This document shows, in pieces, positions 7,195 through 9,991 of a stretch of 9,991 nucleotides of DNA. The notes beneath the pieces are model-generated. The model saw nothing but the letters and a program-made list of their open reading frames with translations, was not told the origin of the DNA and did no database searches. Position 1 is the first letter of the stretch. Each line of letters opens with the position of its first letter. The DNA lies in assembly GCA_035946955.1 (NCBI GenBank), contig DASYYE010000024.1:1-9991 (forward strand), written 5' to 3'. Position numbers and translations under genes: made by a program. The stretch is from DASYYE01 sp035946955. Lineage in GTDB: Bacteria; Actinomycetota; Actinomycetes; Streptosporangiales; Streptosporangiaceae.

Positions 7195-7206
7195 AGAGGA
7201 GAAGGC

Positions 7207-7761
7207 ATGAGGTTCAGCAGTGCCAGGTTCGGGGTGCCCGCCGTGGTCGCGGCCGGCGCATCCGTGGCCCTGGCGGTTGGGCTGCTCCTGCCGGCTGCGG
7301 CGAGTGCCAAGTCAGCGCCTGCTCCGAAGAAGGTCACGGACTGGGTCACGCTGTACGGCTTCGTCGACAACTCACCTCCCGGCCGGGCCATCGCGCATCC
7401 GGGCTGCCCGAACGGCGGCCACCAGTTGGCGGGCGGTGTCGGCACCTTCGCCAACCCGGTCAGCTTCGCGCAGGTGGGTGCCAACGGGCCCTGGTGCCAG
7501 GTCATCTACATCCCCTACCTGAAGAAGTACTTCATCCACGAGGACCAGTGCGGCGGAAACTGTGGCGGCCAGCCGAACAACCACGTGGACGTGTGGGCAG
7601 GCGGCAACGGGGCCTCGGTCCACAACCCGGAGAAGGCAGCCCTCCTGGCCTGTGAGAACAAGTGGACGCAGACCAACACCGTCATCCTCAACCCGCCGGC
7701 CAATGAACCGGTCGACACCACACGTATCTTCATCCCCCCGACCACCTGTCACGGCCCCTGA
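7207..7761 (+). CDS. Small secreted six-cysteine protein (paralog 1), probable double-psi beta-barrel-like fold
   Basis: The 184-aa precursor starts at ATG 7207, five bases after AGGAG; an in-frame TTG at 7192 lies inside the hairpin and is not used. A Sec signal peptide spans 1-34 (hydrophobic core VVAAGASVALAVGLLLP, cleavage after AASA), leaving a mature protein of about 150 aa. The mature part has six Cys (67, 97, 115, 119, 149, 181), all with counterparts in paralog 2, consistent with three disulfides. Conserved blocks are YGFVDNSPPG (50-59), GVGTFANPVSFA, WCQVIYIPYLKKYFIHEDQC (96-115), NHVDVWAGG and VILNPPANEPVDTT. From memory this block order occurs in extracellular proteins of actinomycetes and fungi and is reminiscent of 3D/RlpA-like double-psi barrels, with an Asp in EDQC. 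Function is unknown; a role at cell walls or polysaccharide is inference. It has its own promoter and hairpin leader and shares nothing obvious with the atp operon. Confidence 0.85.
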   Translation: MRFSSARFGVPAVVAAGASVALAVGLLLPAAASAKSAPAPKKVTDWVTLYGFVDNSPPGRAIAHPGCPNGGHQLAGGVGTFANPVSFAQVGANGPWCQVIYIPYLKKYFIHEDQCGGNCGGQPNNHVDVWAGGNGASVHNPEKAALLACENKWTQTNTVILNPPANEPVDTTRIFIPPTTCHGP

Positions 7762-7789
7762 GGCCCTGACCCCTCGACCCGGCTAGTCT

Positions 7790-7849
7790 CCCGGCCGCGC
7801 GCCCGGACCCAGGCTTGGCACAGAGCCTGGTCCGCGTCTCTCGGCCGGG
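7790..7849 (+). terminator. Nested hairpin after paralog 1, likely terminator
   Basis: The inner stem pairs CGGACCCAGGCT (7804-7815) with AGCCTGGTCCG (7824-7834), with one bulged C and loop TGGCACAG. An outer stem pairs CCCGGCCG (7790-7797) with CGGCCGGG (7842-7849). It begins 29 nt after the stop codon. There is no T-tract, as is common for GC-rich actinomycete terminators, so termination is inferred from position and stem strength. Confidence 0.5.
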
Positions 7850-7852
7850 TCC

Positions 7853-7981
7853 GGACCTGGCCCGGGGTTTCACCCTGATCTCAAACGGCCTCGGGCTCAG
7901 GGTGGGCCCCGGGTCATGGACCTGGCCCGGGGCTCCATCCTGATCCCACACGGCCTCGGGCTCAGGGTGGCCCCGGGTCAG
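7853..7981. repeat. 65-bp tandem direct duplication with internal hairpins
   Basis: Two adjacent units (7853-7917 and 7918-7981) both start GGACCTGGCCCGGGG and share ACGGCCTCGGGCTCAGGGTG and CCCCGGGTCA. Each unit can fold: CCCGGGG pairs with the CCCGGG end, and inside it CACCCTGA pairs with TCAGGGTG in unit 1. In unit 2 the left arm reads ATCCTGA, which keeps pairing only by a U-G wobble in a plus-strand transcript. It lies in the 3' region of paralog 1. Confidence 0.8.
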
Positions 7982-8267
7982 CAGCATTTCCGCCCCCCTG
8001 TTGTGTGCGCCGCACAGGCTGCCCCTCACGCGGGTCTCCAGCGCTCCACACGGGCCTACTGTGCCCCTCGCCGGCCCGCTTTGTACGGCGTGACCCTAGA
8101 CGGCCTACGGCACCGCCCAGAGCCTTTGAGTCTGCTGCACGAAGTAAGGCCGCCTCAGTCCCCGGTTCCGTTGCTGCGGCGGGGATTTCGGCTCACATGC
8201 TCACAAAGGTCCAGCCTGCTGAACGCGCGTGCCCACGGAAGTCCGCTAGGCGACCAACAACCGACGT

Positions 8268-8302
8268 CTTTGCCAATGCAAAGGTTTGACGTGGTATTGG
8301 CA
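8268..8302. promoter_or_regulatory. Candidate operator upstream of paralog 2
   Basis: CTTTGC-CAAT-GCAAAG (8268-8283) is a perfect 6-bp-arm palindrome, and TGCCAAT (8271-8277) also has its inverted copy ATTGGCA at 8296-8302. The block ends 11 bp before the -35 hexamer at 8314, a usual place for a regulator site. Nothing equivalent is visible before paralog 1, so this would be specific to the second gene. No regulator family is recognised. Confidence 0.35.
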
Positions 8303-8313
8303 TGTCCAAATCG

Positions 8314-8343
8314 TTGACGCCGTGAGGGCGATAAGAGTAGGTT
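8314..8343 (+). promoter_or_regulatory. Promoter of the second secreted-protein gene
   Basis: TTGACG (8314-8319), an 18-nt spacer and TAGGTT (8338-8343) reproduce the paralog 1 promoter, including the C after TTGACG and the TTTGTC following the -10. The predicted start near 8350 is the first base of the leader hairpin. A second TTGACG at 8286-8291 has no usable -10. Confidence 0.6.
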
Positions 8344-8347
8344 TGTC

Positions 8348-8384
8348 CTCCAGTTAGTTAGGAGTCTTTCCTTACTAACTGGAG
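8348..8384 (+). promoter_or_regulatory. 5'-leader inverted repeat / hairpin, copy 2
   Basis: The core arms CAGTTAGTTAGGA (8351-8363) and TCCTTACTAACTG (8369-8381) flank loop GTCTT. They form 13 bp with a single T/T mismatch at the same place as in copy 1. Here the stem can extend by three more pairs (CTC 8348-8350 with GAG 8382-8384), which would bring GGAG at 8381-8384 into the helix, next to the main SD AGGAG at 8385-8389. It could act as an operator, an mRNA-stabilising 5' stem or a translational control element. Confidence 0.7.
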
Positions 8385-8396
8385 AGGAGATTGTGC

Positions 8397-8963
8397 ATGA
8401 GGTTCAGTACGAGTTCTAGGAAGACACTGCTCGCGGCCAGCCTCGCAGTTGGCGCGTCCGCAGTGCTGGCAGTCGGGATGCTCCTGCCAGGGGCCGCAAG
8501 CGCAAAGACGCTCCACAAGCCGACGACCGTCCACTACTGGATCACCTGGTACGGCTGGCCCGACAACTCCCCGCCGGGCCCGGGCATCGCCCACTCAGGC
8601 TGCCACACACCAGACGGTCACATCGTCAACCGCGCAGAAGGCGTCGGCACCTACGGCTTCCCGGTCACCTACGCGGACCCGCAGCACCTGAACGGCCCCT
8701 GGTGCCAGATCATCTACGTGCCGAAGTTCAAGAAGTACTTCATGCACGAGGACCAGTGCAACCCGTGTGGTGGCCAGAACTCGAGCCACTTCGACCTGTG
8801 GATCGGCGGAGACAGGAACTCCACCCAGAACCCCGAGCACCGCGCGATCCTCAACTGCGAGAACACTGGGACAGGCATCACATCGGTGATCCTCAACCCA
8901 CCGACCAACGAGCCGGTGAACACGACCCCCGCATTCGTCCCACCGACGACCTGCAACGTCTGA
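8397..8963 (+). CDS. Small secreted six-cysteine protein (paralog 2), probable double-psi beta-barrel-like fold
   Basis: The 188-aa precursor starts at ATG 8397, seven bases after AGGAG. This start aligns with paralog 1 (both begin MRFS, with near-identical DNA); a TTG at 8391 is possible but not favoured. A Sec signal peptide spans 1-36 (core LLAASLAVGASAVLAVGMLLPG, cleavage after AASA). The six Cys (69, 103, 121, 124, 154, 186) match paralog 1, with CxxC here against CxxxC there. Shared blocks are WYGWPDNSPPG, GVGTYGFPVTYA, NGPWCQIIYVPKFKKYFMHE then DQC, HFDLWIGG, VILNPPTNEPVNTT and VPPTTC; a little over half of mature positions are identical by eye, so the pair is an old duplication. Aromatic residues (HYWITWYGW, 46-54) are more abundant near the mature N-terminus than in paralog 1. 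The function is unrecognised; a secreted wall- or polysaccharide-directed role is inferred. Its own promoter, hairpin leader and a candidate operator precede it, and a strong hairpin terminates it. Confidence 0.85.
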   Translation: MRFSTSSRKTLLAASLAVGASAVLAVGMLLPGAASAKTLHKPTTVHYWITWYGWPDNSPPGPGIAHSGCHTPDGHIVNRAEGVGTYGFPVTYADPQHLNGPWCQIIYVPKFKKYFMHEDQCNPCGGQNSSHFDLWIGGDRNSTQNPEHRAILNCENTGTGITSVILNPPTNEPVNTTPAFVPPTTCNV

Positions 8964-9053
8964 TCACCAGCCGTAGGGATACAACAGATCTCTTGCCCAG
9001 GGCCCTGTGGCACGCTGAGCCCTAGGCCAAACCCCGCTCCCTCTCACGTAAAC

Positions 9054-9089
9054 AGGTGCCCCCGGGTCGCTTCCCACCCGGGGGCACCT
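9054..9089. terminator. Bidirectional hairpin terminator
   Basis: AGGTGCCCCCGGGT (9054-9067), loop CGCTTCCC and ACCCGGGGGCACCT (9076-9089) form a perfect 14-bp stem. It lies between two convergent genes, 90 bp after paralog 2 and 49 bp beyond the stop of the minus-strand adenosyltransferase, so it can serve both. Short T runs follow on each strand (CTTCG on plus, TGTTTACG on minus). Confidence 0.85.
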
Positions 9090-9138
9090 TCGTGCGTGTG
9101 CGGTGCTCCCCAGCGCCCCGGAGACGAGCGGGACTGAC

Positions 9139-9735
9139 TCAGCGCTCGCCGCCCGGCTTCCAGAGGATGTCGCCGCGTGCTGCGTTCGCCTGCCGGGCGA
9201 GGATGAAGAGCAGGTCAGACAGCCGGTTGAGGTAGCGCGCGGTGACTGGGTTCACCGAGTTCGGATGGGCGGCCAGGGCCGCCCACGCGCTGCGCTCCGC
9301 GCGCCGGACCACAGTCCGGGCGGTGTGGAGCAGGGCAGCGCCGGGCGTGCCCCCTGGCAGCACGAAGCTGCGCAGTGTCGTGAGCTCCTCGTTGTAGTGG
9401 TCGCAGGCCTCTTCGAGCCTGTCCACATAGCTGTCATCGACGCGCAGCGCCGGGTAGCCACCGTCATCGGGCAATGGTTTGCACAGGTCGGCCCCGACGT
9501 CGAACAGTTCGTTCTGGACCCGGGTGAGCAGGGCGGTCATGCCGTCGCTGAGCTGGCCGAGGGCCAGGGCGGTGCCGATCGCACAGTTGGCCTCGTCGAC
9601 GTCGGCGTAGGCGATGAGGCGCGGGTCGGTCTTGCTGACGCGGCTGCCATCGCCGAGCGTGGACGTGCCGGCGTCGCCGGTGCGCGTGTAGATGCGGGAC
9701 AGGACAACGGGCTGGTCTGAGCGGTCTGCTGACAT
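9139..9735 (-). CDS. Cob(I)yrinic acid a,c-diamide / cob(I)alamin adenosyltransferase, PduO type
   Basis: This enzyme transfers the adenosyl group of ATP to cob(I)alamin, giving the coenzyme B12 used by mutases and related radical enzymes. It is a cytoplasmic five-helix-bundle trimer in the PduO/MMAB family. The product is 198 aa. The N-terminal ATP-binding segment is RIYTRTGDAGTSTLGDGSRV (14-33), then KTDPRLIAYADVDEAN (35-50). NELFDVGADL lies at 75-84, FVLPGG at 124-129 with LHTAR at 136-140, the active-site motif VVRRAERSAW at 142-151, YLNRLSDLLFILAR at 168-181, and WKPGG near the end. ATG 9735 is the earliest possible start, because an in-frame stop lies 9 bases upstream; the SD is weak. 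In M. tuberculosis the homologous gene (Rv1314c) also lies on the opposite strand after the atp operon and DUF2550 gene, so the neighbourhood is conserved. Confidence 0.92.
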   Translation of the reverse strand: MSADRSDQPVVLSRIYTRTGDAGTSTLGDGSRVSKTDPRLIAYADVDEANCAIGTALALGQLSDGMTALLTRVQNELFDVGADLCKPLPDDGGYPALRVDDSYVDRLEEACDHYNEELTTLRSFVLPGGTPGAALLHTARTVVRRAERSAWAALAAHPNSVNPVTARYLNRLSDLLFILARQANAARGDILWKPGGER

Positions 9736-9754
9736 GGACCCACGCTAGTGGTGT

Positions 9755-9790
9755 CTCCTCAGTCCAGGCGGCTCCGCGCCCTGCGCTCGC
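9755..9790. repeat. Dispersed GC-rich repeat, partial copy C
   Basis: TCCTCAGTCCAG, seven bases, then CGCGCCCT and GCGCTCGC reproduce the core of copies A and B (6850-6918, 6971-7038) in the same orientation. The CGCTC-rich left half is missing. The position just upstream of the adenosyltransferase start means the GAGGAG visible on the minus strand here belongs to the repeat and is too far (about 20 nt) to be its SD. Confidence 0.6.
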
Positions 9791-9840
9791 GGTGGGCGCT
9801 CTGTGATCAAGGCGGTGACCTGGGTGTTCACATCATGACC

Positions 9841-9867
9841 ACGATATGGCATCGTATAATTACGATG
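9841..9867. promoter_or_regulatory. AT-rich palindrome around a TATAAT
   Basis: CATCGTA-TAAT-TACGATG (9850-9867) is a perfect inverted repeat with 7-bp arms, and ACGAT (9841-9845) is an additional inverted half matching ATCGT (9851-9855). A consensus-like TATAAT lies inside it at 9855-9860 on the plus strand; no good -35 is found at 16-18 nt. The run is conspicuously AT-rich for this genome and looks like an autoregulated promoter or operator. Confidence 0.4.
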
Positions 9868-9963
9868 AGTCACCACGGGGGCGACAACGGGATGGACTGC
9901 CTGCCCACCGTCCGGCGGAAGATCGGGGGCCTGCCGGGCAGGGCGTAGGTGACACCGATGGGT

Positions 9964-9991
9964 GCGTCTGCGGCCCTTGGGCCGCAGACGC
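9964..9991. terminator. Perfect hairpin at window end, probable terminator
   Basis: GCGTCTGCGGCCC (9964-9976), TT, GGGCCGCAGACGC (9979-9991) is a perfect 13-bp inverted repeat that runs to the last base, so the stem may continue beyond the window. It most likely terminates a gene lying downstream on the minus strand or a short plus-strand transcript from the AT-rich palindrome. Confidence 0.6.

Larger units (their letters stand above)
7762..8267. other. Structured gene-free spacer between the two paralogs
   Basis: There is no supported gene here. The first part (7790-7849) is a nested inverted repeat, the middle (7853-7981) a 65-bp tandem duplication, and the remainder (7982-8267) holds nothing I can assign. 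A 133-codon open frame starting in the tandem repeat lacks a ribosome binding site and has an unlike-protein composition rich in Arg, Pro and Leu. Confidence 0.7.
9736..9991. other. Spacer upstream of the adenosyltransferase gene
   Basis: No gene is supported to the window end. A plus-strand open frame at 9748-9948 crosses the repeat and the AT-rich palindrome and has no recognisable protein features; its downstream part (37 codons from ATG 9835) also lacks a ribosome binding site. The spacer holds the third repeat copy, the AT-rich palindrome and a terminal hairpin, each entered separately. A promoter for the adenosyltransferase must lie here but I could not define one. Confidence 0.6.

Noticed and set aside
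7982..8267. Possible tRNA or other structured RNA gene in the spacer.
   Set aside because: No T-loop consensus, cloverleaf pairing or CCA-type end was found on either strand.
7916..8317. A 133-codon plus-strand open frame between the two paralogs.
   Set aside because: It begins inside the tandem duplication with no SD, runs through the candidate operator and part of the second promoter, and its composition is not protein-like.
9748..9948. A 66-codon open frame after the adenosyltransferase, with a possible 37-codon internal version.
   Set aside because: No SD, no recognisable sequence, and it overlaps the dispersed repeat and the AT-rich palindrome. Kept only as a note in the spacer entry.

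Overview
The window is GC-rich DNA with strong third-position G/C bias, from an actinobacterium. It opens at the 3' end of atpB and carries nearly all the rest of an F1Fo ATP synthase operon on the plus strand: atpE (c), atpF (b), atpH (delta), atpA (alpha), atpG (gamma), atpD (beta) and atpC (epsilon), in the usual actinobacterial order. A DUF2550 membrane-protein gene follows directly. atpF and atpH are separate genes rather than the b-delta fusion of mycobacteria, the delta subunit has a duplicated N-terminal helical domain, and DUF2550 plus a PduO-type adenosyltransferase lie downstream. This points to a non-mycobacterial actinomycete of the Streptomyces/Streptosporangiales/Frankia kind; I cannot name the genus.

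Layout: 1-44 atpB tail; 155-6376 atpEFHAGDC, tightly packed, with a 4-bp GTGA overlap at atpD/atpC and gaps of 4-57 bp elsewhere downstream of atpF; 6404-6847 DUF2550; 6848-7127 non-coding DNA with two copies of a GC-rich 68-69 bp repeat; 7207-7761 and 8397-8963 two paralogous small secreted six-cysteine proteins, each behind its own promoter and a matching 5'-leader hairpin; 7762-8267 a structured gene-free spacer with a 65-bp tandem duplication; 9054-9089 a perfect 14-bp hairpin placed to terminate the convergent genes on both sides; 9139-9735 (minus strand) a PduO-type cob(I)alamin adenosyltransferase; 9736-9991 a spacer with a third copy of the dispersed repeat core, an AT-rich palindrome around a TATAAT, and a perfect hairpin at the window end.

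The atp genes encode one membrane-bound rotary enzyme. The c subunit carries the proton-binding Glu, b and delta form the stator, and alpha3beta3 with gamma and epsilon form the catalytic head and rotor; catalytic motifs in alpha and beta are intact. The adenosyltransferase makes adenosylcobalamin and is an ordinary housekeeping gene.

The least ordinary part is the pair of secreted proteins. They look like members of a small extracellular family, probably double-psi beta-barrel-like, that I associate with actinomycetes and fungi. Both share the same promoter layout (TTGACG, 18 nt, TAnGTT) and an almost identical 13-bp hairpin whose 5' edge falls at the predicted transcription start and whose 3' edge abuts the Shine-Dalgarno sequence. 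This suggests coordinated control by an operator or RNA element, inserted with the genes into an otherwise conserved neighbourhood.
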